A stretch of DNA of 64,000 nucleotides. It comes from Ilex aquifolium (Eukaryota; Streptophyta; Magnoliopsida; Aquifoliales; Aquifoliaceae). Of the stretch, positions 52,980 to 64,000 are shown one piece after another. Where the stretch lies: contig OX637403.1 in assembly GCA_951799425.1 (NCBI GenBank), positions 24,952,811 to 25,016,810 of the forward strand. Direction: 5' to 3'. The notes beneath the pieces were generated by a model that was not told the DNA's origin, did not search any database, and saw only the letters and a program-made list of their open reading frames with translations. A program made the translations under genes and the position numbers. How positions within the stretch are numbered: the stretch's first letter is position 1; every line of letters starts with the position of its first letter.

Positions 52980-54355
52980 TTTCCTTTCATGTCTTATAAA
53001 CTCACAAATTTCATTTGAACCAAAACGCTTTTTTATTAGATAACATTAGGTCTCTAACTATTCACTTATTTTATAAAGTTAAATTTTTAATTACAATTGT
53101 AACTTTGAAAACTTCAATGACTGCATACATAAATAGCATAATCCATAATTTTATTAACAGATAGTAGCCAGATTAAATTCTTCAGTCAAATATATTTCAT
53201 ACTTGATTTTGGGTATTCAATAATATTATAATAACTATTAAAAAAATAATATCATAATATTAATACAAATAATTGTATTACAATTTAATCAATCTATTAT
53301 TTAATAAAATATAATAGATATATAATATAGTTAGATGTGTAAATACTCAATAACAACAATTTTTAAGCTCCACTATAAACAGCAAAGGAAATTTTTAAAG
53401 GGGTTAGAGAGATACCTAAAAATGACATATTAGGTACTCTAAGAGGAGTAAAATAGTTCGATAATTAGATTTAATAATATTTAAAATAAGAATTAATTAT
53501 TTAAAATACAATTTATTGTTTAATTTATTTATAAATATAAGTTAATTTTTTATAAAAAATTATTATTTAAATATATTCACGTTCACGTTGTGCATTTCTA
53601 ATATTTTAAAAATGGACACTAAAACCCCTCTCTCACCGAATACATATGATGGGAGTATGGGACCCAACCGAGGAGTTGATTTACATCACCGTTCTGTCGG
53701 TACCATGGGCTCAGTGTCTTTTACGTCGTTATCTTTGTCCAAATCTATTCAAGTGGGACGAATGTCGACATTATGTGAAGCGCAGCCTTTGAATTGGCGA
53801 GTGTGAGCCCACAATGTTCAGCCACCTCCCTCCTTCTGGTCTTTTGAAGGCAAATTGACAAAAACCCTATCCAACTATAGACATGTGTTACTTAATTACA
53901 TTCGGTATTCCATTTGTCTTGCTCAACTAGTGGCAAATTCCTACACGTTATGCACCCGTCCGCCATGCCCAATCCAAAGAAAAGAAATTTGTGATAGTTG
54001 AACTCACTAAATCCCCGAAAGAGATTTATTTTTTAAAAAATCACTAAATAAAAATTATTCAGATATTTAGTTTAATTGGTTGATCTTATCAATCCCGTCG
54101 CAGGTGAGCCTCTATAAAGGGGCCTTTTGGAAAAGTGGTCGACTATCACCATAATCAACCCAAAATCTTGACTTTAGTATCAACTAATCATTTTTTCTTT
54201 TTCTTTTTCTTTTTTTTTTTAGGTGTGTTGTCCATAAATTACGTAAAATTTTACTGACCAAAATGCCCTTTGGTAGGTACATACCCCAAAGTCCCTTTTT
54301 GAGTACCCCTCCCTAACACACATCATCCACACCATAATTCTGTCAAAGGAAATAC
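52980..54355. other. Intergenic; one isolated ZDRE-like palindrome
   Basis: The patch 53.59-53.97 kb is GC-richer than its flanks and has a 72-codon plus frame (53588-53806) without domains. It also contains ATGTCGACAT at 53762-53771, a perfect ZDRE match about 6 kb from the ZIP gene. It may belong to a promoter of something outside the window or be chance. Confidence 0.4.
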
Positions 54356-54360
54356 TGTAT

Positions 54361-54500
54361 AACCTAAATTTGTAACCCAAATTTTTATCTCAAATGAAGG
54401 AGGACTATTAGATGAGTGGGTCTCATTAACTTTTTTAAATGAGACTCCCTGATCCAATGGTTCACCTTCATTAGAGATGAAAATTTGGGTTTATAGAGGG
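54361..54500. mobile_element. Small hairpin MITE
   Basis: Arms AACCCAAATTTTTATCTC...AATGAAGG (54374-54427) and its inverse (54435-54490) fold with about 75-80% identity around a short loop. No TSD was found. Confidence 0.55.
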
Positions 54501-54504
54501 GTAC

Positions 54505-55110
54505 AATGTTTGAAGGGTTTTGACAATGGGGTAAAGGGTGTTTGACAGAAGAGCAATCCTATGTAATATATAGTCATAATTTCATAGGTTATTCATAAAA
54601 TATTTTTGTAATCTTATTGGTTACATCAACGATGTTTTGCTTAATTTAGGTTGCCATTTTATTCAAGGGGAATGCTTGATGTATGTAATAGTTATGAAGC
54701 CTTAGGTGATAATGGGCCAATAGCCCACCACATATCTCACAATGCCACTGAAGAAAAAACTAGAAGTTTAAAGACTGCCTGAGATGGGCTCCTCGAGTGA
54801 CGACCTTGTCCCAAGGTCCAATCTTACCCCTATGGGCATCTAATTATTCTGAGGATTATTGTAAAATTTTTGAAAGCTAATCGGCCCATATAGAGGGTTA
54901 TTCTAGATCAGCCCAATATAAGCCCAGTTCAAAACAAAAATGGTGAGGCCCCGGGGGGGTGGTGTTAGAGTTGTAAATGAATCGAATTGTTTATAAACAG
55001 CTGGAATCAACTTTTTATTTATAGCTAGTTTGAGATAGTTGGTTTACAAAACAAATTGAGTTTAAGCCCAAATTTAAAAGTTGTTTACTTAATGAGTCGA
55101 ATTTGAACTA
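54505..55110. other. Intergenic, nothing recognised
   Basis: No coding frame and no repeat structure seen. Confidence 0.45.
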
Positions 55111-55119
55111 TATATTAAT

Positions 55120-55873
55120 GGGTGAGGCTATTTTCATCCCACAAATTTTTGTTTTTATCCTATTAAATTAAAAATAATAAAATTATTAAATTTACCCATT
55201 TTATACTCACTCCACTAGTAATTAAGCTCATCTAATTCTATACCTACCTCATTAATAACAAAATTTATCTCAATCTTCACTTTTAAGGTTTCTTTCTATG
55301 CCCATTTTATATAGTCTATACACAAAATATACTCAACTGGATTTCACTCTTGGTTTCTTTCATGCAAATTGCTTCAATTTTTGTCGTTTTATCTCTTTGC
55401 ACTTTCTTTCTATGCCGATTCCTCTTTGCGCTTCTCTTTTTTGCTTTCTTAATCGTCAGTTGAAGGAATTTGCAAAAAAATATCTTCTTCACATGCAATT
55501 TCTCAATATATAGAAAGAAATCTCTTGAAATCTTTGTTGTAGGTCGCATCTGAAGCTAAGTTTCTAGAAAAGAAAAAGAAAAAGATGATTAAGTCTCTCT
55601 CCTTGAATCACACAGTCCATACATAATTGTTTGTTCAATTTTAATAAATAATCTAGTTGAGTATATTTCGTATAGACTATGTGAGAGAGGGTATAGAAAA
55701 AAACCCTAAAAAATAAAGATTGAGATAAGTTTAGTTATTAATGGGGTGAGTATAGAATGAGGTGGACTTAGTTACTAGCGGATTGGGTATAGATGGGCTA
55801 AACTTAGTATCTTTATGATTTATAGTTTAATGGGTGGAAAAAGAGATTTATGAGGTGAAAATGACCTTACCCT
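55120..55873. mobile_element. 754-bp foldback element with ~210-bp arms
   Basis: The left arm (55120-55340) and right arm (55655-55873) are inverted. Ends are GGGTGAGGCTATTTTCA and, reversed, AGGGTAAGGTCATTTTCA. Shared inner blocks include TATACTCACTCC, TATCTCAATCTT and ACTATATGGGC-like segments. Flanking ATATTAAT (55112-55119) and AGATTAAT (55874-55881) match at 7 of 8. Long TIRs suggest a MULE-like or foldback element. The short frames inside are incidental. Confidence 0.7.
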
Positions 55874-55881
55874 AGATTAAT

Positions 55882-57540
55882 TCAACTCGTAATGCTCGTG
55901 AAGAGATTCAGTCCATGTTTGAAGACATGAGCATTTATATGCAAATCTATACTAATTTAAAATGTCAATAAAAGTAAAAAACTTTTATTTGACTATTTTA
56001 CCCTTGATCTTTGTTATAAAGTCAATCATATTCTCTTATTTCTTTTTATTTTCTTCAATTAATTACATAATCTTCTCATATCCTTTCATCTTAAATTAAT
56101 TATGTGCATAAATTTAACATTTAATTATATTCATTTGACCTTTAATAATAATTTTAACCTTTAATTTTCATTTTTCTTGATCAATCTTATCTTATCTTAT
56201 CTATACTACTAATATATTATATAATCTATTTCTATATCTATACTACTCTTAAAAGTCCCATAACCCAAAAAAAATTAATTTTTTTTAATCCTCCATCTAT
56301 ACTATAATCACCATAAAACCGATTTGTATCTATATCTATATCTATATCTTACGCTGTTTAGACGCTTCCAATTCTATTAAATTTATCTTTCATCATAATT
56401 ATTGTAGCTTAATGGCAATAAATATTGATTAATTATTTTGAGTTTCTCATATTCTTATTCTTTCACAAACACAATATTATGCAATGAATATATGTTGAAT
56501 CAATTCAAGCCATCATATTCCACACCTCAATTGAACCGTTTCCCTTTCCTATCTCTCTTTCTTTCTCTACCTCTGACTCTCATTATCACGGTTTGTCTGC
56601 ATTGCTAAATAAGGGAAAAACCTAGAAATTCTTACCTATGACAGTGAATCACAATCACTTACGAAGCAATGAGTCATGTTTATCAGTCTGCAACAAATGA
56701 GATCGAACCAAAAAGAATTAAACACCAGACTTGTCTAGGCTGTAATGCTTAAGGTTGGTGTGTCTCATTCGATGTATGCTGTTGATTTTCTTTTTTAAAA
56801 TGTTCTTTAGTTGCTTTTTTTCTTTCCAAGTGGCTTTCTTGTGTTGGGGTTTGTTTCTGACAAGAGACTTTGCTTTGGTTATCAATCTTTGACTAGGGTT
56901 TTGAATAGATTGTTTTTGGATAGTACTTAATTTTTGTTTTAACAATTTGGGTCTCTCGACCAAAATAATAATAATAATTTGGGTCCAAGAAATCAATTTT
57001 CCTTTAACTGGTTTGTCTCTTTTATCATTTTAGTTGTTGATCTTTTCAACAATTTTTTATTGAGTTTGGTGTTTGATTTAGTGATTTTTTTTGGAATTAA
57101 GATTCGATAGAAATTCTTGTTTTTCGATGTGAGTTTTTGGTTTTGTGAATTATTGTTGATCTTATACGTAATTAATACTTCAGTCAGTACACTGTAAAGG
57201 AAAAAAAATCGTAATTTCCCTTTCAATTTTGAAAATTAGATTCATATTAAGGAAATCATGGTAAAGATGACATTAAGACAACCCAAGTTTTAGACCTTAT
57301 AGCCAAGTTGAATTAATAACATCAACAAGCTTTTTCATCTCGACGGTATGGGTTTTACTATTCCTTGTGCTATTCTACCAAAATTTTCATTACTTGCGCA
57401 AGACAATATCAAAGTAAGTGAAGGTTGAGGTAGGATGGGAGCTGATCCAAACTCGGAAAGATCAACCAGAATTAGATTTAGTAAAGTCGTGTTAATTCAT
57501 ATTAAGCAAGTTTTTTTTTAAGTGAATAGAAAAAATATGT
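55882..57540. other. Intergenic, nothing recognised
   Basis: AT-rich with TATCTATATCTA microsatellite-like stretches (56.19-56.35 kb). Minus frames at 56718-57226 are lysine-rich translations of AT-rich DNA and are not supported. Confidence 0.45.
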
Positions 57541-58920
57541 GTTCAAAATAATTCAATTATCACATAGTAATTTCTTAATAAGCAATTGCTACAAGCTACG
57601 TGAGCAAAAGTCTCACAAGGTAAAGGTAGAGGTGGTACAAGACTGATGTGATGGAGGTGGTTGGCAAATGACAGAATTCCACCTTCACATGATAGTTCCT
57701 TTGCCGTGAATGGTAGCACTTGGAAAAATCCCAAGGTTGGATAATTTGGCCCATGGTTGAATGGAACATTGGTTTTTTAAGTGTAAAAGAGTGAAGAAAG
57801 TGATTGACGACATCTTTTATATTATTGCGCATTGCTAGAATTGTGGCTTTCATTATTGATTTTTTTTAAAGTGTAGTTGTGTTTTTTATGGTTAATGTTG
57901 GAGTGGTGGTCAAAAAAATGGGTAGGAGTGAGTCATTGAAAGCAGTACCACAAAAGAAATATTATTCCTATTCATTTTTTGGGGGAATATGGAACATCCA
58001 GTCTTAGTTGAAGGATGTGTTATTGAGCTCTTTGTTTCATTCGACCTCATGACAGAGTTTATCTCCCTCAACTTTGTTTGTTTTATTTATAGAGAGTTGT
58101 ATATATCCCTTTTTTTTTGTTCTCTACCCCTTCCTTTATTTTTCTTGTCATTATACTATACTCGTTGGACTCCTATTTGAATTGTACCCGCCTTGGAGCT
58201 TCCATCCCACTGATTGCATGAGCAGTTATGAACTTTCTTCTTGCTACGTCTATATCTTTTAATTTGAAGATTTGGACATATGAGGATTTCACGAGATCTT
58301 TATATTGTTTTCAGAAAGGGTGACATTTTTCTCAATGACTATTTGGTGATTCAGATGTTATAATTTAAGATGTTTGAGCATAATCTTTTTGATCGTTTAA
58401 ATTTTTGTGGTGATTTTTTTTTCTTTATCAAAGTAAAATTAAATTTGTAGCTGAATTTTTTATGGGTTGTATGTCCTTCCGTGGCAGATGAAGTTGGAGG
58501 AGTTTTAAGGCTGCTTAATAGAAACTGATTCTTATAATGTAATAGGATGGGTGAAAAATAGTCTCTTTCGATCATGTGACTGTTTCAATCCTGTTACTCT
58601 TTTGAATTTTTGAAATGCATGTTTTCACATGACTGTTGCTTGGACTCCTACTTGGCTAGCAATGTTTTGGCATTAAACCTTGTCACAAGAGATGATAGCA
58701 ATTGAGCAAAATACTGGGAAATATATGAATACAAAGTTAGCAAAATATTGGAAGCATATGAATACAAAGTTATATTATCATGTTATAATACAATAGTTCC
58801 AATATTATTTGTAATTTTCTTAAATTACCTTAACATATGCTTTTAGACAGTTAAGATTGACATATGTTGCTGAATTTCTTGAAACTTTTTTGGCTTAAGA
58901 CATGATTGTCTCACAAACAT
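57541..58920. other. Intergenic, unrecognised frames
   Basis: A minus frame at 57596-57853 (K-P-M-F-H-S-T-M-G-Q, then Q-P-W-D-F) is GC-richer than its flanks but matches nothing I know. Nothing else is seen. Confidence 0.35.
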
Positions 58921-58931
58921 ACTGACATCTT

Positions 58932-59105
58932 TACCTTTCTTGCATAATAGGTATCAAGAACATGTGATGATGCAATTGGTTTGGAACAACAAGAAGAAGA
59001 CACATATGGCACTGTCCTTCAAACAAACGGTCACTCTATGAGATCTTTGAGTAACATGTCAAAAGCAGGGGATGGTCTACATAGAATACAAGCATGGTTA
59101 CTTGC
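58932..59105 (+). other. Exon-like open stretch, unidentified
   Basis: After a TTGCATAATAG acceptor-like sequence, an open frame reads S-R-T-C-D-D-A-I-G-L-E-Q-Q-E-E-D, then M-R-S-L-S-N-M-S-K-A-G. Its composition looks like coding DNA (hydrophilic, GC-richer) and it lies alone in AT-rich sequence. It may be a captured or orphan exon. I do not recognise the protein. Confidence 0.3.
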
Positions 59106-60207
59106 CTTTTCTAAGCATAATAGAATATTTATTTGAATGTTCTATTTAATGAATGATATGGTGAACTTTATTTATGTTTCTGGATCCTTTATTGTTTTTT
59201 CTTTTCTAAAAGATCTTCTCATCCATTATGTTGTGTTTTTATCACAACTTATAGTTAGCTTGTATAGAGCTATAGAGTAAAGTTCACACTTCTTGCTAAA
59301 GTATTTAGTTTGTCTGCATGGAATTTAGAGTTCAATACTAAAGTTCCATCATTTCTTCATTTTTTTTGTCATTTTGCATAGGAATTTGGTTATTGAGACC
59401 TGAATTTGTCTTAAGAGTTCAAAAGTTTGAAAGCTAGAAAATGTGAAAAGTGTAAATGAGGTTCAAAAAAATTACACTTCGAATAATAAGTGGGCAAGTT
59501 TGTCGAAGTTTTTAGGAGTTATGTTTGAACATAAGTGGGTTAGTTGGCTAAAATTAATGAGCGCATTTTTAATGAGAAACACTATATGATGATACGATTC
59601 AGTGAAAATTTATAGTATGTTAACGTTAATGGGGGATTTCTTAGTGTCAGATGTAGTGACCATATTGGAGATTTATATAGTTAGTCTTTGAAAAAATTGA
59701 GTGGACAAAGGGGGTGTTGTCTTCATATATTGACTGCAACACCCTACTTCGCATGAAGTTAAGTCATATGCGATTGGATAAATCCGATTGACATATATTA
59801 TGTGTTAGACAGTTGTTAATTAAGTTTCTTCCTTATTTGCTACCTTAGTTCATATTGGAAACTACTCTAACTATAATTTACGTTCTTTCTTTATCTTTCA
59901 AAGAAGCATACCATAAAAATATTTAAAAAACAAGAATGGAAACGGAGAAATGCATTATTTTTCACTACATATTCTATCAAATATTAGTTTAGGCTGTATT
60001 TTTTGGGGGGTGGGGGGTGTTTCCTTGTAGAGCATGGTTATTGGTTATTTATTTTTTTGGGTTTTTTTTTATGAAAACACACAAGAGAATATATACTAAA
60101 GTTATGTATTTTGGAAAAATTGATTAGAGTTTAATATACAATATTTAAAAATAATATGTTCTACGTGCAACCCATGTGTGCATTAACTAGTACACTATAT
60201 ATGTATA
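59106..60207. other. Intergenic, nothing recognised
   Basis: Low complexity and short frames only. A G-rich run lies near 60005-60018. Confidence 0.45.
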
Positions 60208-60997
60208 CTAGTTAATAGTTATTGTCTGTGTCTAAAGACACAGAGTAATAAAAAATGATAAACAATAAATATATTTGTATTCATACCCAAAATCAAATCA
60301 CAAACATAGAGAGGAGATAAATGAATTTAAGCATCGGTTGTAGTGGGGTGAGAGGTGGTGGTGGTAGGAGACGGTGATGGTTATGGTGGGTGGCAATGAC
60401 CGTGGTGGCGGTGGCGATGACATCAGTGGTGGCGACGGCAGTGGCGGTTGTGGTAGTGGTGGCGGCGACGGTGACAGTGGTAGTGGTGGCGGCGGCAGTG
60501 GTGGTGGTGACGGCGGTGGTGGTGGTGGTGGTGGCAATAATGGTGGCAGCGATGGCGATGGCGATGACGATGGTGGTAGTGTCGACGACAGTGGTGGTGG
60601 TGGTGATGATAGTGGTGGCGGTGACAGCGGCGGTGATGGTAGGGGTGGTGGCAGTGGTAATGGTGGTGGCGATGGTGGTGGCGGTGGTGACGGCGATGGC
60701 AGTGGTGGTGGCGGTGGTGGTGACGGTGGCAGTGGTGGCGGTAGAGGTAGTGGTGAGGCGGTTTCAAACACTATTTTTTTTTTAAAGTACTTATGATAAA
60801 TAATTTCTATAAGTACTTTTAAAAAGTCACTTCAAACACAACCCTTAGGAGCCTATTTTCCCTATTAAATTTAGAGTGTTAATATTAGCCGTTAGATTAA
60901 CTTTAAAGTAAAATTTAAAGCGATCTGAACCGCGAAAAGTAAAAGTCATTTTGTTTATCTTTTGAAATTTAAATTGTAAATTACTTTATTATATAGA
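60208..60997 (-). mobile_element. Non-autonomous Helitron, minus orientation, with large (GGT/GGC)n
   Basis: Read on the minus strand it starts TCTATATAATAAAGTAA after an A (60997/60998). It ends with hairpin CTGTGTC-TTTA-GACACAG and, after a 14-nt spacer, CTAG before T (60208/60207). The flanks of the microsatellite match the 5024-5548 Helitron in detail. The microsatellite (60350-60760) has grown to about 410 bp, which accounts for the length difference. Long Gly/Val or Pro-rich frames through it are artefacts. Confidence 0.82.
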
Positions 60998-61129
60998 TAT
61001 GATATTGCATACATCATTACCAATGATATAATAAAAATATGAAGTGTACATGTATAACAGGCCAAGCTTATAAAGGTTGAACAAAAATTCAAATTCAACG
61101 CATTACTTAGGAAAGTTAAGTCTAGGCTT

Positions 61130-61885
61130 GGGTTCATTTTGTTTAGACAAATGATTTGAGTCACATGGGTCGGGCCGGGCTGGGCCCGCAAAATTTTTTC
61201 AGGTCGGGCTGGGTAGTGTAGGCCCAAGTTCTTACCCAAGTGAGTTATCGGGCGGGTCGGGCTGGGCTTCGGGTAAGGGTAGGCTACCCGCAGCCCAACC
61301 CGCGAGCCTATTGGGCGGGCCTGTTCGCGGGCTTTTTTATATACAACTTCATTTAAAAATAATGAATATTTTTGTAACTTAATATTTGTGTAAATTATAT
61401 TTTTGAATAAAAAAATAGAGTCAAAATAGATAAAAATAAAATAATGAATAATTTTACTTTTAATTAAGGGATGAACTACATCCAATAGAATGAATACATC
61501 TCAACTAGGTTAACACCTACTCACTTATCTATCATTTGCATTACTCTACCCTTTAAAACTTGTATGCTTAATAAATGGAAAATAAAATAATATATTATTT
61601 ATAGTATCTAAATTTTTAAAACTTCAAATTCCGGCATTGAGAGACTTATTTCAAAGTTTCAAACTTAATGGTCTAAAAGTATAACTTTTTTTCAAATGAA
61701 GGGTGGGCGGGCTCTTGGGCCGAGCTTCAGGCATAGTAATGGGTTTGGGGGCAAACCCAAGCCCTCTTTTTAAGGATATTAGGCTCGGGCTCGGGCGGGC
61801 CAACTATCGGACCTATCGATTTTTAGATCTATTTTTTTCGGAACGAAAAATAAGACCCGTGGATAATCCGACCCATGAACACCCC
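61130..61885. mobile_element. GC-rich GGGTCGGGC-repeat element, degenerate hAT-like
   Basis: Clusters of GGGCTGGG/CGGGCGGGC at the left (61160-61340) and right (61700-61870) enclose an AT-rich centre. The right edge ACACCCCTA matches the TAGGGGTGT end type of the other hAT-like elements. A left TIR and TSD were not found. Confidence 0.4.
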
Positions 61886-61889
61886 TAAG

Positions 61890-62320
61890 TAAGTGTTTTA
61901 AAGTTGAATAAAATATTTAAAACTTTTTATTAATTCGAGCCAAAGTCAAGGGTTCGATTCATTTGTGTCCCAAGAAATTGGGTTGACCAAGAAAATTATG
62001 CGATTATACATATATATATATATCTAGGATTGCAAAAAAATATGGTGCAACATCCTCCCAAGTAACTAAACAAAAAATCTACTGCTCTATTCTATATGAC
62101 ATAGTTTAACACAAACTATATGCTACACACCATTGCCAAATTAGTTCACCCAATGAGATCGGAAAGTTGCACTCTGGTTTGGTCTTCATCATCATTACAA
62201 CACATACAAATGTAGGTAATGGTACTTTATCGAAGTCGGTATCGTACTTCCACTAATCACAGTCATCAATTTTGAATTGAATGATCTGTAATTGTTAATT
62301 TAAAAAATGGTATAATAATA
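61890..62320. other. Intergenic, nothing recognised
   Basis: A short (TA)n lies near 62008-62022. No coding frame. Confidence 0.45.
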
Positions 62321-62328
62321 ATACAAAC

Positions 62329-63123
62329 TAGGAGTGTTCAAATTTTTGACTGGGCGTAAGTTCCTACCCTACCCGACCCTACCCTACTGAACGGTTAGCC
62401 GCAAAAATCGGGTAGGAATGCGGAAGAGTTTTTGGTCTTCCGATTAAATCGGGTAGAAATGCGGAATAGTCATCCATTTCCGCATTTCTACCTTATCTTA
62501 CCCGCATTAATTAATTAATTAATTAATATATATATAAACTTAAAAAAACCCTAATCTACTGAGTCCCGAGAGTACCTGCGCCTCACACCTCACTCCACTG
62601 CTCCTCTTAAAAAAAACTCTAAGCAAACGTGCTTTGTTGTCTTGTATGCCAGACAGACTGACCTTAAACATGCACATATTATGTTTGATGAAATATCTAA
62701 ACCATGTATTGTATCTAATAACGCGATGCTCGATGCGTTTGGGAAAAATGGGGGCATGAGTTCTGCTGTTTTGCTCTTTGAACTTATGCGTTTGGGAAAA
62801 TGATTCAATTATGGTGGATTGATGTTCATACTTTCTTATATTTTATTATAATTCTTATTGTAATTGTTTTAGATTTTAGTGTTATTGATTTATTGTGTTG
62901 TTAAATTGGTGCATGTTATTTAATTAAATTGTTAAAATGATTCAAAAATTAATAGTTACAAAAGTGTTTACCCGACTTCCTACCCGATTAATCGGGTAGG
63001 AAGTCGGGTAGGAATACCACACCTGTCGGGTAGGGTAGGCCAAGAAAAAATTCTTCTGTAAAGTATCGGGTAAGAAGACGAAAGAGCATATTTCCTACCC
63101 GTAGGATAGGGTGAACACCCCTA
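62329..63123. mobile_element. hAT-like element, 795 bp
   Basis: Ends are TAGGAGTGTTCA and, reversed, TAGGGGTGTTCA. Flanking 8-mers ATACAAAC (62321-62328) and CTACAAAC (63124-63131) match at 7 of 8. Subterminal CCTACCCGA / TCGGGTAGGAA repeats face each other. The centre (62540-62810) is unique, with a 72-codon minus frame that I do not support. Confidence 0.82.
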
Positions 63124-63131
63124 CTACAAAC

Positions 63132-63815
63132 AAACAATATGACTTGCATACATCAATCATTGTGCTGCCTTTTTTAAGGAAATGAAGTAATGGGCCAGCA
63201 TCATTGAAGATAGTCCCTTATTCGGAATTCTTATCCCAAACCACAAGTCTAAACTTATCTCCATTCTTTACTCTAGGCTTCCCTCAAATTTAAATTTGAG
63301 TAAAACCATATTAAGAATAACCTCCAGTTTTTAATTCAAATTTATACCAAAATGAAGAAAAATTTAATTTTTTACTCAAATTAAGACATAATCAAATATT
63401 TATTCAAATCTTCAATGGTTAAATTCTACTCTTTTAAAAGATTCAATTGTCATATTTCACCTTTTTTTAAATTTGAGTTTGTCTAATTTTAAATTTGAGC
63501 TTACCTTTCTTTAAATATGAGATGTTAACTAAAGTAAAAAATATAATATCTAAATATATTTTTGTTAATCATTTTAAAGAACTGAGTTAGAGATACTCTA
63601 AGACCAACACATAAATGTATGGCCACTAGCCAGTTAAAGTAGCTTTTGTGTGTTTCCTGTCTCAAAGTCTTTACCTATTATACTTGTCTTTTAGATTGTC
63701 GGATAGTCTCCTAGTATAAAGTTTGGTTGTGAACATGTACCCACAAATCTTGCTCAAAGGACATTTCCAATTGGATATTCGTATTCAATAATATAAAAAA
63801 AAAAATAGATTTCAA
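63132..63815. other. Intergenic, nothing recognised
   Basis: AT-rich with TTTAAATTTGAG repeats in both orientations (63.28-63.53 kb). No gene. Confidence 0.45.
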
Positions 63816-63819
63816 TAAA

Positions 63820-64000
63820 CTTATGTGAAAATTTCAACCACACCCCTTTTAGTTTACCATATCTTCAAGGACACCCCCTCTAGTTTCTAAATCTTCAGTG
63901 ACACCCCCTGTCAGATTAAAAATATTAATTATAATGCAATTTTACAAAATTGTCCATGATATATTTGAGGACAAACTTCATTCACACCCCCTCTAGATAA
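63820..64000 (+). mobile_element. Left part of a MITE cut by the window edge
   Basis: ACACCCCCTCTAGTTT occurs in three staggered copies, followed by ATTTTACAAAATTGTCC and a reversed-looking edge. This is the style of the AT-rich MULE-type MITE at 49.65-50.14 kb. A partial relative occurs near 43.43-43.53 kb. The right end is outside the window. Confidence 0.4.

Noticed and set aside
60298..60796. Pro-rich, Gly-rich, Val-rich and His-rich frames of 114-157 codons
   Set aside because: They are translations of a (GGN/CCN)n microsatellite inside a Helitron, open in several frames on both strands.
61130..61885. Bounded hAT element with TSD
   Set aside because: Only the right end resembles a hAT terminus. 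Candidate left ends give no acceptable 8-bp duplication, so only a degenerate element is reported.

Overview
The window is nuclear DNA of a flowering plant, most likely a eudicot. It is AT-rich, its introns have GT/AG borders, and its protein families are plant-type (FAR1-type Mutator transposase, plant transposon Ulp1 proteins, plant ZIP transporter, Gal-lectin galactosyltransferase). Gene density is very low. I support two host genes: a small acidic protein of unknown function (40.4-40.95 kb, minus) and a ZIP metal transporter (45.15-47.8 kb, minus). The ZIP gene has a 5'UTR intron and two perfect 10-bp zinc-deficiency-response palindromes 0.25-0.35 kb upstream of its leader. Nearly everything else is transposon or repeat, much of it with recoverable ends.

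Layout. 0-10 kb: a Myb/SANT-like pseudogene and small elements with target-site duplications (TSDs): a 9-bp-TSD MITE, three hAT-like elements, a short Helitron and SINEs. 10-22 kb: a Mutator-like (MULE) complex. A 449-aa plant-transposon ORF (plus strand) lies between two classes of tandem motif array. It faces a FAR1 + DDE + SWIM + CCHC transposase (minus strand) broken by one frameshift. A captured galactosyltransferase exon, a captured RNase H piece and the end of a Ulp1 protease gene lie in and beside it. 22-27 kb: LTR-type debris, a lipid phosphate phosphatase gene fragment and a 5'-truncated LINE with an 18-bp TSD. 27-35 kb: a second complex with a decayed HMG-like/Ulp1 gene (minus) flanked by inverted copies of the ~21-bp array, then a copy of the transposase 3' end. 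36-39 kb: a third, gene-less copy of the arrays. 39-49 kb: SINE-like pieces, the two host genes and a Helitron cluster. 49-64 kb: a MULE MITE, a solo LTR nested in a hAT element, a 0.75-kb foldback element, a minus-strand Helitron, another hAT element and a partial MITE at the edge.

How it may work together (inference). The three array-bearing units share a ~21-bp near-palindromic motif (core GGTAATRTTAACC) and a GATCGCT-type motif, beside genes for a FAR1 transposase, a plant-transposon ORF and a Ulp1-type protein. This resembles Arabidopsis VANDAL MULEs, whose VANC proteins bind short tandem motifs in their own element and counteract silencing. The arrays here may be binding platforms for a related, undescribed system. 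The large-element boundaries are not proven; TIRs and TSDs were found only for the small elements.
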